DNA of 37,304 nucleotides from a virus, in the IMG/VR virus record IMGVR_UViG_3300027896_000116, positions 1 to 37,304 of that record. The stretch is one strand, 5' to 3'. Below are positions 7,378-13,158 of this stretch, piece by piece; the first letter of the stretch is position 1, and each line of letters starts with the position of its first letter. Position numbers and translations under genes: made by a program. The notes under the pieces were generated by a model. That model made no database searches, was not told the DNA's origin, and saw only the letters and a program-made list of their open reading frames with translations.

Positions 7378-7712
7378 ACACTTGCCCATCTTGCGATGGT
7401 AGTGGACAGATATTCGGAATGTTTCCGGTTTACGCCGAATCTGTTCCACCAGAGAAAAAGAAACCATTTATAAAACTAAAGTGTGATTTATGCAATGGAA
7501 CTGGTTTGATGGATGAAGGTTATCCATTGCGGAAACAAAAAGGCGAACAATCCAGAAGATTGAGAATGAACAACAACTATGGATTGCGTGACGTATCAAA
7601 ACGATTCGGTGTAAACCCCTCAATCATATCTTCGTTTGAGCGTGGCAAGAAGTTGACCGACAAAGAAACGATTGAATTAAAACAATGGCTTGATGTATTG
7701 GAGGGCAAGTAG
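7293..7712 (+). CDS. Zinc-finger plus XRE-type helix-turn-helix protein
   Basis: 139 aa. After a low-complexity N-terminus (NKNQNNNGELQSGSSGQ) comes a DnaJ-like half-finger pair, CPSCDGSGQ and CDLCNGTG, about residues 31-72, then a Cro/CI-type helix-turn-helix: GLRDVSKRFGVNPSIISSFERGKKL. Probably a small DNA-binding regulator. The first 25 codons lie in the attC-like junction, and GLDHEVRH-type residues at the border are junction sequence read in frame, so the native start may have been different (an internal ATG at the MFPVYAES segment exists). AAAGGATG lies 10 bases upstream. Confidence 0.65.
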   Translation: MNDDANKNQNNNGELQSGSSGQLDHEVRHTCPSCDGSGQIFGMFPVYAESVPPEKKKPFIKLKCDLCNGTGLMDEGYPLRKQKGEQSRRLRMNNNYGLRDVSKRFGVNPSIISSFERGKKLTDKETIELKQWLDVLEGK

Positions 7713-7795
7713 TGCCTAACGGTTGCGGCTAAGATGCTGCAACGAAAATTTTCAAGTTGTTAAAAACAAGTAAATGCCGTGCGAGGGAAAAAGAG

Positions 7796-7987
7796 ATGAC
7801 CGACGATAGTATAATGTATTTTGGAAAATATAGAAGTGAAAAATTGCGAGATGTTCGGGCATCATATCTACTTTGGCTAAACGCGCAATGGGATGACGCG
7901 CCACCTGAGAGAGACCGAGACAAAGAATTGAAACAATACATTGAGGAAAACTTGGAAGTATTGAGAATGGAAAGGAACAAAGAATGA
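7796..7987 (+). CDS. DUF3820-like small protein, 63 aa
   Basis: Starts at ATG 7796 (GAGGGAAAAAG upstream) rather than TTG 7757, which lies outside the module. The core MYFGKYRSEKLRDVRASYLLWL matches the 'FGKYKGKxLxDVPxxYLLWL' motif of DUF3820 proteins, small proteins common in phages and next to exonucleases; their role is unknown. A charged helical C-terminus follows. ATGA overlap with the next gene. Compact, complete and fully contained in the nested module. Confidence 0.75.
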   Translation: MTDDSIMYFGKYRSEKLRDVRASYLLWLNAQWDDAPPERDRDKELKQYIEENLEVLRMERNKE

Positions 7988-8250
7988 CTATTCACAAAGA
8001 CAGAATGCGAGCAAAACTTGCGATGGCTTCGATTGAGAACACCAACCTATTGCAACAAAATTTAGACATTGATAAACGGATCGGAGAACTGCAAGACTTT
8101 CTTATGCGACTTGCGGAAAAAGGCGGAACAATTGTTTCATCAAATGATTGCTCGGTCTCTGAAATAACATTGGCGCAGGCGTGTAAAAGATTCTTGGTTA
8201 TTGATTCGCTTGGATTCGTTTACAGACCAAAACCAACGGAGGAAAAATGA
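7984..8250 (+). CDS. Hypothetical helical protein, 88 aa
   Basis: Overlaps the previous stop by ATGA, with AAAGGAACAAAG as ribosome site. Residues 8-45 are predicted helix or short coiled coil (AKLAMASIENTNLLQQNLDI). The C-terminal half (SEITLAQACKRFLVIDSLGF) shows no known motif. Ends at the right inverted repeat of its module. Confidence 0.6.
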   Translation: MTIHKDRMRAKLAMASIENTNLLQQNLDIDKRIGELQDFLMRLAEKGGTIVSSNDCSVSEITLAQACKRFLVIDSLGFVYRPKPTEEK

Positions 8251-8546
8251 GCACGGCATTTACTCTTTGGAAAATTGTAGTGAGCTACTTCAGTCATCTT
8301 GAGCCGCTGGTTAGGCAGTGTTGCCGACATTGCATATACCTGATAAAAGAGTTGGTAGAAGTAGAAGACGAACCCGATTATATGAGTGGACGTTGTTTGA
8401 AATACCGAGAGATGAATAACGCGTTCCCACAATGGAATAATTTTAACCGTGAATTAATATGTTGCGTAGATGTTGACAACCAATGCCAGAATTATAAACA
8501 GAAAGAACTTAGTAGCGCACCCTTGTTTGAGGCAACATCTGCCTAA
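8247..8546 (+). CDS. Cysteine-rich protein reading across an attC-like junction, 99 aa
   Basis: ATG 8247 (GGAGGAAAA upstream, ATGA overlap) lies in the nested module's right repeat. The first 26 residues, including SHLEPLVRQ, are junction sequence. The module-encoded part has Cys pairs (CCRHC, then GRCLKY, ICC, NQC), suggesting metal binding. The stop is the TAA of GCCTAAC. The native gene may have had another start; the current arrangement supplies a good ribosome site from the inserted module. Confidence 0.5.
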   Translation: MSTAFTLWKIVVSYFSHLEPLVRQCCRHCIYLIKELVEVEDEPDYMSGRCLKYREMNNAFPQWNNFNRELICCVDVDNQCQNYKQKELSSAPLFEATSA

Positions 8547-8597
8547 CGGTTGCGGCTATGCTGCGAACAGATAAATTTTCAAGATTTATTAAAAAGA

Positions 8598-8929
8598 GTT
8601 AGGCAAAAAGGATTATGAAAAAAGCAGAGGAAATAAAACCAAGCTATGCGCCCGTTTATGCTGCGGCATTATACCCCGATTTAGCAAAGTTATTTGTGCG
8701 GAATGGATACGCCTTGGCAGTACACGGTAGTCTGGCGCGTGACTTTGACTTGATCGCCGTGCCGTGGGCGGATAAAGTAGAAAGCATTGCAACAGTTATG
8801 ACAGAAGTGATGTCTACTTTTGCGATAAGGATAATTGGTAACCCAGAGACTAAAAACCACGGGCGCATAGCGTTTACGCTGTCTGTTGGTTTTGGAGAAT
8901 GCGCGGTCGATTTATCCTTTTTGCCTAAC
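8598..8929. repeat. Nested module with 14-bp perfect inverted repeats
   Basis: GTTAGGCAAAAAGG (8598-8611) and CCTTTTTGCCTAAC (8916-8929). The left repeat includes the ribosome-binding AAAAAGG of the enclosed gene; the right repeat encodes part of its C-terminus (SFLPN). Confidence 0.85.
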
Positions 8930-8953
8930 ACAATGAATAACGTACCGAGCTAA
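8615..8953 (+). CDS. Nucleotidyltransferase-fold-like phage protein, 112 aa
   Basis: Residues 28-45, YALAVHGSLARDFDLIAVPW, match the 'HGS..RDfDLi' pattern of a small phage family related to nucleotidyltransferases (G-S then D-x-D). Near the end GFGECAVDLSFLP carries a third acidic residue, so the metal-binding acids appear present. Substrate unknown. The family recurs as phage cargo (from memory). It is complete and carried on a nested module; the last eight codons run past the right repeat. Confidence 0.7.
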   Translation: MKKAEEIKPSYAPVYAAALYPDLAKLFVRNGYALAVHGSLARDFDLIAVPWADKVESIATVMTEVMSTFAIRIIGNPETKNHGRIAFTLSVGFGECAVDLSFLPNTMNNVPS

Positions 8954-9002
8954 TTTCGTCAGCATGAGCCGCTGGTTATACAGCGTGGCGTGCTTTAAGA
9001 CT

Positions 9003-9191
9003 ATGATACATATACTGCCGATAGATGATTTAGAGCCGCACATAGAAAGCGGAACGAGTTGTAAGTGCAACCCGAAGGTGGAAATTGAAGAAGGCGAATT
9101 GATAGTGATACATAACGCATTTGACTTGCGAGAGGTTGTGGAAAAGGTAAAAAGCATATTGACAAACGATGATAACGCCACGCCTGTATAA
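9003..9191 (+). CDS. Small conserved phage-type protein, 62 aa
   Basis: Reads MIHILPIDDLEPHIESGTS, then CKCNPKVEIEEGELIVIHNA and FDLREVVEKV. I recall similar 60-residue proteins in many phages ('HxLPxNDLxEHxES..C.CxP'), function unknown. ATG 9003 fits that family better than the upstream ATG 8964, which would add junction-encoded residues. The stop is the TAA of GTATAAC. The ribosome site is poor. Confidence 0.65.
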   Translation: MIHILPIDDLEPHIESGTSCKCNPKVEIEEGELIVIHNAFDLREVVEKVKSILTNDDNATPV

Positions 9192-9314
9192 CGTTGAAGC
9201 TAAATTGCGGTACTGAAAAACTTAAAGAAAGGACAAAGACGATGCAAAAAATAATACAACTGATACGGAATTTTGTAGTGAGCTAATTCCGTCAAATTGA
9301 GTGCTTGGTTAGAA
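9186..9314. repeat. attC-like junction 5
   Basis: R'' GTATAAC (9186-9192) followed by GTTGAAGCTAAATTGCGG; opposite arm CCGTCAAATTGAGTGCTTG (9289-9307), R' GTTAGAA (9308-9314). Pairing is less perfect than in its sisters but keeps the CGG/CCG block and the unpaired C and A positions. A separate 8-bp hairpin ACGGAATT / AATTCCGT (9265-9272, 9285-9292) lies in the loop. Confidence 0.55.
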
Positions 9315-9345
9315 CGCAACACAACACAAACGAAAAGGTAGAAAG

Positions 9346-10299
9346 ATGAATGAACCCAACTTATACGGCAAAGACTTATTTGGAGATGTTGTTTTGCCGC
9401 CGCGAAGAGGGGCTTTAGCGGATAAGTTTTTAATTCCTCCTTTTTCAGTGTTGAATGCAAGGGAAGGTTTTTGGCAAGAAAGAAAAAGCGCGTGGAATTC
9501 TATTGGTATAAAAGGCGCAGAAGGAAGGGGGGGGGAATTACATTCTGGTGATACGGTTGATGCAAGAAATGGTGATGAATGGGAAGGTGGAAGAAGTTGT
9601 TGGCAAAACGAGGGAACATCTGTTTTTGATCCGGTGCTTTGTGAGTTAGCATATAAATGGTTTTGCCCGAACAGTGGAACAATACTTGACCCGTTTGCAG
9701 GAGAGGCAACCAAAGGAATCGTGGCTACATTTCTTGGATATAAATACGTTGGAATAGAGTTGAGAGCAGAGCAAATTGAGGCGAACAGAAAGCAAGCGGA
9801 AAAAATAGAAGTTACGCCAGAATGGTTTTTAGGTGATAGTGCAAAACTAAGCGAACTTGTGCCAAAAGAATTTAAGGCGGATATGGTTTTTACAAGCCCC
9901 CCATATTATGACTTAGAAATTTATAGCAAGGATGAAAAAGATGGAAGTGCATTTGAAACCTACGAAAAATTTATGGTTTGGTATGAGAATATATTTAGGC
10001 AGGCAGTGGAGCATCTGAGAGAAAATAGGTTTTTAGTCGTTAAGGTTGGAGAAATAAGAGATGAAAAAGGGTATTACCGGAACTTTGTTGGGGATAACAT
10101 TTCTTGTTTCCTCCGGCTGGGCTTGAAGTATTACAATGAAGCAATATTGATAACAAGCGTTGGAAGTTTGCCAATACGGGTAGGACGGCAATTTTTGGCA
10201 GGTAGGAAACTTGGAAAAACACATCAGAATATACTGGTTTTTTTCAAGGGTGATGCAAAGAATATAAAAGCGGAATTTGGCAATGGATCATTCGATTAA
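9346..10299 (+). CDS. DNA (cytosine-N4/adenine-N6) methyltransferase
   Basis: 317 aa, GGTAGAAAG before ATG. Motif I is DPFAGEATKGIVATFLGY followed by the acidic GIEL (SAM binding, about residues 125-147); the catalytic motif IV is TSPPYYDLE (about residue 186). The N-terminal LADKFLIPPFSVLNAREGFW and C-terminal GRKLGKTHQNILVFFKGD are typical of a phage methyltransferase family. TSPPY favours an N4-cytosine type, but specificity cannot be told. Probably modifies phage DNA against restriction. No restriction partner is visible. It lies in the largest linear module, whose two ends do not match each other. Confidence 0.85.
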   Translation: MNEPNLYGKDLFGDVVLPPRRGALADKFLIPPFSVLNAREGFWQERKSAWNSIGIKGAEGRGGELHSGDTVDARNGDEWEGGRSCWQNEGTSVFDPVLCELAYKWFCPNSGTILDPFAGEATKGIVATFLGYKYVGIELRAEQIEANRKQAEKIEVTPEWFLGDSAKLSELVPKEFKADMVFTSPPYYDLEIYSKDEKDGSAFETYEKFMVWYENIFRQAVEHLRENRFLVVKVGEIRDEKGYYRNFVGDNISCFLRLGLKYYNEAILITSVGSLPIRVGRQFLAGRKLGKTHQNILVFFKGDAKNIKAEFGNGSFD

Positions 10300-10795
10300 T
10301 TTGTTACAAAAAAACATACGTGCAAAAGTAATAGCGGAACACTTACGCAAACTCGGGAAAAATGATTGTGTCTGTTTCACTTGTGGTAATGCAGGAAAGG
10401 CATTGAGAGTGCAGGGCTTAGGTGTAATTGAAATAAATAACCCTGAGAGGTGGTATTCCTTTGCGGAAATAGGGAAACAATACAACGGCTTTGATGCAAC
10501 CAGCGGGCATTTACCTATGCCACTTATGGCAATTATAGCCAATGAATTGAAAAAGGAATTAAAAACTGTGCCAGTTGAATTTGAATTGCCTACTGGTTCT
10601 GGAGAAACTTTTGTATGTCTGAAAATGGCTTTCCCCTTTGCAAAAATAACGCCTGTATATAATTTAGATAAGTCAACCGAGTTTCACGAACTTGCACCAT
10701 TAAATGACTTAGTAGATGCAATTTACCAAAATGGGAAAACAATCTTTTCCCTGAGCGCGGGAAAAGTTTTTATCAACATAACGGATCGCGTATAA
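10283..10795 (+). CDS. Conserved protein of unknown function beside the methyltransferase
   Basis: 170 aa from ATG 10283, overlapping the methyltransferase end by 17 bases. Notable blocks: CVCFTCGNAGKALRV, FDATSGHLPMPLMAII, PTGSGETFVCLKMAFP and the acidic/aromatic ITPVYNLDKSTEFHELAPL. The glycine- and serine-rich loops suggest a nucleotide- or cofactor-binding fold. I recall this protein next to the same methyltransferase family in other phages but know no activity. Coupled translation suggests a joint role. Confidence 0.6.
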   Translation: MDHSINLLQKNIRAKVIAEHLRKLGKNDCVCFTCGNAGKALRVQGLGVIEINNPERWYSFAEIGKQYNGFDATSGHLPMPLMAIIANELKKELKTVPVEFELPTGSGETFVCLKMAFPFAKITPVYNLDKSTEFHELAPLNDLVDAIYQNGKTIFSLSAGKVFINITDRV

Positions 10796-11014
10796 ATTGC
10801 GACAATGAAAACCATTAACAAATTGCAAGCGGCTGTAAAACCACGCTGGCGAGTGTGGTGGAGAGTAAGACAATGATGCACATGCTTTTCAATAGGACTA
10901 CTGGGTAGTTGAGATTGTGGGACATTGCAGCCACGCAGAAAACAGCCGCTTGCATCTAATTTAGGAGTTAAAATATGAAACGCCCATCTCGTCAATTTGA
11001 TACGCTGGTTAGCC
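10776..11014. repeat. attC-like junction 6
   Basis: R''-like ACATAAC (10776-10782), inner arm GCGTATAAATTGCGA (10788-10802); opposite arm TCGTCAATTTGATACGC (10989-11005), R' GTTAGCC (11008-11014). Arms pair perfectly over 15 bp with unpaired C and A six apart, the clearest example in the island. The loop holds a 13-bp inverted repeat enclosing a structured segment. Confidence 0.7.
10824..10954 (+). ncRNA. Candidate structured RNA inside junction 6
   Basis: Closed by TGCAAGCGGCTGT (10824-10836) and ACAGCCGCTTGCA (10942-10954), exact complements. Inside are hairpins ACCACGCT/AGTGTGGT with loop GGCG (10840-10859), ACTAC/GTAGT (10897-10909) and GTGG/CCAC (10917-10934). There is no credible reading frame. 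It occupies the place where other junctions carry nested genes, so it could be an RNA gene, a decayed module or only a DNA structure. The strand is assumed. Confidence 0.4.
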
Positions 11015-11199
11015 CGCAACCGCATTGCGAGTGCCAGAAGTGCAACCCAGAGTTGTATGGAATGAAAATGTTCATTTGCCCACGATGCGGTAATAAACGA
11101 TGCCCACACGCTACCGACCACGAACTTGCTTGCACGAATAGCAACGAGATTGGACAAAAGGGTAGTGAGTACGAATTTCAAGGGCGGTTGTCGGGCTAA
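10975..11199 (+). CDS. Small zinc-ribbon-like phage protein, 74 aa
   Basis: The start at 10975 has TTAGGAGTTAAAAT upstream but lies in the attC-like junction, so residues 1-13 (KRPSRQFDTLVSP) are junction-encoded. The body has CECQKC, then FICPRCGNKRCPHATDHELA and C, a pattern (C-x2-C-x2-K-R-C-P-H-A-x-D-H) I recall from many phage proteins of unknown role. Stop is the TAA of GGCTAAC. Probably binds one or two zinc ions. Confidence 0.65.
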   Translation: MKRPSRQFDTLVSPQPHCECQKCNPELYGMKMFICPRCGNKRCPHATDHELACTNSNEIGQKGSEYEFQGRLSG

Positions 11200-11220
11200 C
11201 GGATCTTATACTTCACGACA
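11194..11220. repeat. Orphan left half of an attC-like junction
   Basis: GGCTAACGGATC followed by TTATACTTCACGACAG has the same layout as the left arms at 7714, 8541 and 10776. No complementary right arm was found downstream. It marks the right border of the island. Confidence 0.5.
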
Positions 11221-11252
11221 GTTTTATTCAACAAAATGGGGGCTGAAAAGAC

Positions 11253-11513
11253 ATGGAGTTCCAACGTGTTTCGGAAAGACTAAGAACAGAAATCGTCCAG
11301 AGGAATCATTCGATGCAGACGTTCAATTCTTACAACGCATCGTTAAGAATATTCTGCAAATATTTTCCTGACAAGAAAGACTCTGAGCACATTAACTCCG
11401 AACAGATATATACCCATACATCTGTAGGATTCAAGAAACGATTGCCGAATCCTTTTGATGAAGTTCAAAAGAAACCGGCGAATGTTTATCCATTACGAAA
11501 AACAGGAACATAG
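11253..11513 (+). pseudogene. Internally deleted tyrosine recombinase remnant, 86 aa
   Basis: Residues 5-50 (VSERLRTEIVQRNHSMQTF, YNASLRIFCKYF, HINSEQI) match the N-terminal core-binding domain of XerC/D-type recombinases ('yS..T..sY...l..F..yf....I'). Directly after EQI the sequence becomes IYTHTSVGFKKRLPNPFDEV, which resembles the extreme C-terminus, including the nucleophile Tyr ('IYTHxS..k..NPLD'). The whole catalytic domain between, with its R-H-x-x-R residues, is missing and the frame is kept. The shared Ile codon suggests a small-homology deletion. It lies about 50 bases from the island's last half-site. It cannot be active. An unrelated small ORF is possible. Confidence 0.6.
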
Positions 11514-11522
11514 GAGGTTAAT

Positions 11523-12062
11523 ATGCCAAGATATGTAAATATATTCCGGGACAAGGACGGGACCAGATTCATTTCCGAGGATTGGAAGACTCGTGCAGAA
11601 GCAGAGACTTTCCCGATTATGGATAGAGAACTTGTAATTGAGACTGTTCGATTGTTATCAAAAGATGAGGATCTCAAATTATCTGATAGTCTTAATCGTG
11701 AAGATAATATTGCACAAGTCAAAAGACTTCTTGGAGATCGAGAAGGATTCCCTGGGGTTGTTATGTTGGAATTTGACAGTCATCCAAATGTGAGACAATA
11801 TCAAGTTTTCTGTTCATGGATGTCTCGTTGGCATATTGACCATATCAATTGTTCTGTGGATATTTCTTACGAAGATGACGGCCGGGGACTTGATAGACAA
11901 TTAAGAATCGTGGTCAGGAAGAAGTATAAAAAATCCGTTCACAGTCTGGTGAAGGTTTTGAACAATGAAGAGTTGAATAATTTCACATCTTCAATCGACA
12001 TCAAACGAATGGCAGAAGATGCTTTGATGAAAATGGACGCAGAAAATAACAAGGAGAAATGA
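11523..12062 (+). CDS. Hypothetical protein, 179 aa
   Basis: Excellent ribosome site AGGAGG before ATG 11523. Residues 10-30 (DGTRFISEDWKTRAEAE) followed by an acidic helix; the centre (GFPGVVMLEFDSHPNVRQY) and C-terminus (SLVKVLNNEELNNFTSSI) look like a compact alpha/beta domain. No family recognised. Followed two bases later by the next gene, so co-transcribed. Confidence 0.75.
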   Translation: MPRYVNIFRDKDGTRFISEDWKTRAEAETFPIMDRELVIETVRLLSKDEDLKLSDSLNREDNIAQVKRLLGDREGFPGVVMLEFDSHPNVRQYQVFCSWMSRWHIDHINCSVDISYEDDGRGLDRQLRIVVRKKYKKSVHSLVKVLNNEELNNFTSSIDIKRMAEDALMKMDAENNKEK

Positions 12063-12063
12063 A

Positions 12064-12402
12064 ATGACACATATTGCCGAGGGTGTAACGATAACATTGC
12101 CAAAAACAACGTTTGAATGGATGGAGCAAAGAATTGATGATTTGACAAAAGCATTAAAGTCTAAGATGTATTTAGTTGAAAACAAAATAGGTAACGGATG
12201 GGTAGATCATGCCTATTATAGTTCGGACTCATACTACCGTGTTGTAACAAAAGATCAAGCATGGGAAATGACCTCGAAAACAATCGAGAATCTTATTTTT
12301 AAATTAACGACAGCAGAAAAGAGAATCCTTGAATTAGAAAATGAACTTGTGAAGAAAAAGACTGTAAAAAAGCGATGGAGGATATTTATCCATGGAAACT
12401 AA
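12064..12402 (+). CDS. Hypothetical coiled-coil protein, 112 aa
   Basis: AAGGAGAAATGAA precedes the ATG. Two helical stretches are separated by an aromatic part (WVDHAYYSSDSYYRV). The C-terminal helix KLTTAEKRILELENELVKKK has heptad-like leucines, ending in a basic tail. Function unknown. Confidence 0.7.
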   Translation: MTHIAEGVTITLPKTTFEWMEQRIDDLTKALKSKMYLVENKIGNGWVDHAYYSSDSYYRVVTKDQAWEMTSKTIENLIFKLTTAEKRILELENELVKKKTVKKRWRIFIHGN

Positions 12403-12760
12403 AACCTTCGTAGCTTATGCAGATTTTGCAAGTTTCAAGTCAAGGGTTAATCATACGATTGATGTGACGTTTAATGTCTCAGAGACTTCGGCAGCGGAAG
12501 CCTCATTACTTTTCCCGTTCTTGAATCAGCAGGGTGTTCTTGCATTCAAGATAGGGGATTTTACTGATGCAGAAATCAACGCCTTGCCAGAACCTAAGCC
12601 GGAATTCTCGAATCAGAAATCTCCATCAGAAAGACTTCGGAATGTTCTGTTTGTTTATTTCAAACAACAGGGCGGAGATCCATCAGACTTTGAATCTTTC
12701 CGAATTCGCGAAATGGGAAAAATTATTACAAGTTGGAAAGATAAACTTTCTCCAGAATGA
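12392..12760 (+). CDS. Conserved phage protein, 122 aa
   Basis: Start overlaps the previous gene by 11 bases, with TGGAGGATATT upstream. N-terminal beta-rich part (TFVAYADFASFKSRVNHTIDV, quoted across two strands) and C-terminal helical part SPSERLRNVLFVYFKQQGG, then FESFRIREMGKIITSWKDKL. I recall proteins of this layout in other phages, without known function. Possibly a small accessory of replication or recombination, by position only. Confidence 0.65.
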   Translation: METKTFVAYADFASFKSRVNHTIDVTFNVSETSAAEASLLFPFLNQQGVLAFKIGDFTDAEINALPEPKPEFSNQKSPSERLRNVLFVYFKQQGGDPSDFESFRIREMGKIITSWKDKLSPE

Positions 12761-12767
12761 GGCCATA

Positions 12768-13022
12768 ATGGATCACACTCAAATTGGTGTAGTCTGTAAA
12801 TACTGTCGCAAAAGAATATCATTCATCAAGAAAGGACAATATAATTGGATTCCGGTAGAACCTGAATTGATAATTGTCAAAGAAGATGACAAAGATTTAG
12901 TTTTGATAATGGCAAATGGTGAACGAAGAAAAGGATTCAAAGCCGGAGAGGCAGGACACAAGAGGCATACATGTTTTGAGAATAATTATGGCTTGTTGGG
13001 ATTTGAACTTCACAGAGAGTGA
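12768..13022 (+). CDS. Small zinc-binding phage protein, 84 aa
   Basis: The start at 12768 (MDHTQIGVVCKYCRKRISF) is chosen because it follows the preceding stop by a few bases with GAGGCC upstream. C-x2-C at residues 10-13 and H-x2-H-x-C near the end (GHKRHTCFEN) can complete one zinc site; W-I-P-V-E-P lies between. This layout recurs in small phage proteins of unknown role. Confidence 0.65.
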   Translation: MDHTQIGVVCKYCRKRISFIKKGQYNWIPVEPELIIVKEDDKDLVLIMANGERRKGFKAGEAGHKRHTCFENNYGLLGFELHRE

Positions 13023-13125
13023 TATTTGGAAATATAGACGAGATACCCGTGGATTGATGACGGGTGGTCATGCAAGAATTGTCGGAAACATTTATGAAAA
13101 TCCTGAACTATTGAAAATTAATTAA
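12988..13125 (+). CDS. Possible small protein, 45 aa, overlapping
   Basis: In a different frame from the preceding gene, overlapping it by 35 bases. Reads MACWDLNFTESDIWKYRR, then DTRGLMTGGHARIVGNIYEN. The second half looks like a genuine conserved peptide. The ribosome site is weak and the true start may be later. Confidence 0.4.
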   Translation: MACWDLNFTESDIWKYRRDTRGLMTGGHARIVGNIYENPELLKIN

Positions 13126-13158
13126 CGATTCAATCATAATAACACAAGGAGCAGTAAA

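Larger units (their letters stand above)
7770..8263. repeat. Nested module with 13-bp perfect inverted repeats
   Basis: GTAAATGCCGTGC (7770-7782) and GCACGGCATTTAC (8251-8263) are exact complements and enclose two complete genes (7796 and 7984). It sits at the same point, just after TTAAAAA, where junction 4 carries its nested module. Confidence 0.8.
7714..8316. repeat. attC-like junction 3
   Basis: R'' GCCTAAC (7714-7720), inner arm GCGGCTAAGATGCTG (7725-7739); opposite arm CAGTCATCTTGAGCCGC (8291-8307), R' GTTAGGC (8310-8316). The arms pair perfectly over 15 bp with exactly two unpaired bases, C and A, six apart. The loop, about 550 bases, is far longer than in known attC sites because it contains nested module 7770-8263 with two genes. 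Confidence 0.7.
8541..8981. repeat. attC-like junction 4
   Basis: R'' GCCTAAC (8541-8547), inner arm GCGGCTATGCTGCGAA (8552-8567); opposite arm TTCGTCAGCATGAGCCGC (8955-8972), R' GTTATAC (8975-8981). Arms pair perfectly over 16 bp with the same two unpaired bases, C and A, six apart. The loop holds nested module 8598-8929. Confidence 0.7.
6727..11220. mobile_element. Accessory island of nested, inverted-repeat-bounded gene modules with attC-like junctions
   Basis: The island alternates 'linear' modules (7118-7253, 7371-7720, 8310-8547, 8975-9192, 9308-10782, 11008-11200) with attC-like junctions. Each linear module except 9308-10782 has its own complementary ends: 16/17 bp at 7118/7237, 17/18 at 7371/7703, 16/17 at 8310/8531, 16/17 at 8975/9176, 16/17 at 11008/11184. 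In every right arm one unpaired extra base lies 9 nt before the AAC end (or adjacent to it). Four junctions carry further modules in their loops. The stop codon of several genes is the TAA inside the ..TAAC end. Both flanks are ordinary phage genes and no intact integrase is present. All arms were paired by eye. Confidence 0.75.

Noticed and set aside
7293-7712. Complete toxin-antitoxin system in the island
   Set aside because: Only a regulator-like helix-turn-helix is present; no recognisable toxin partner.
9309-9713. 134-codon minus-strand open frame
   Set aside because: Antisense to the methyltransferase start region; the plus-strand gene has clear motifs.
10723-11181. 152-codon minus-strand open frame across junction 6
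   Set aside because: Composition is poor, it runs through inverted repeats and lies opposite two plus-strand genes.
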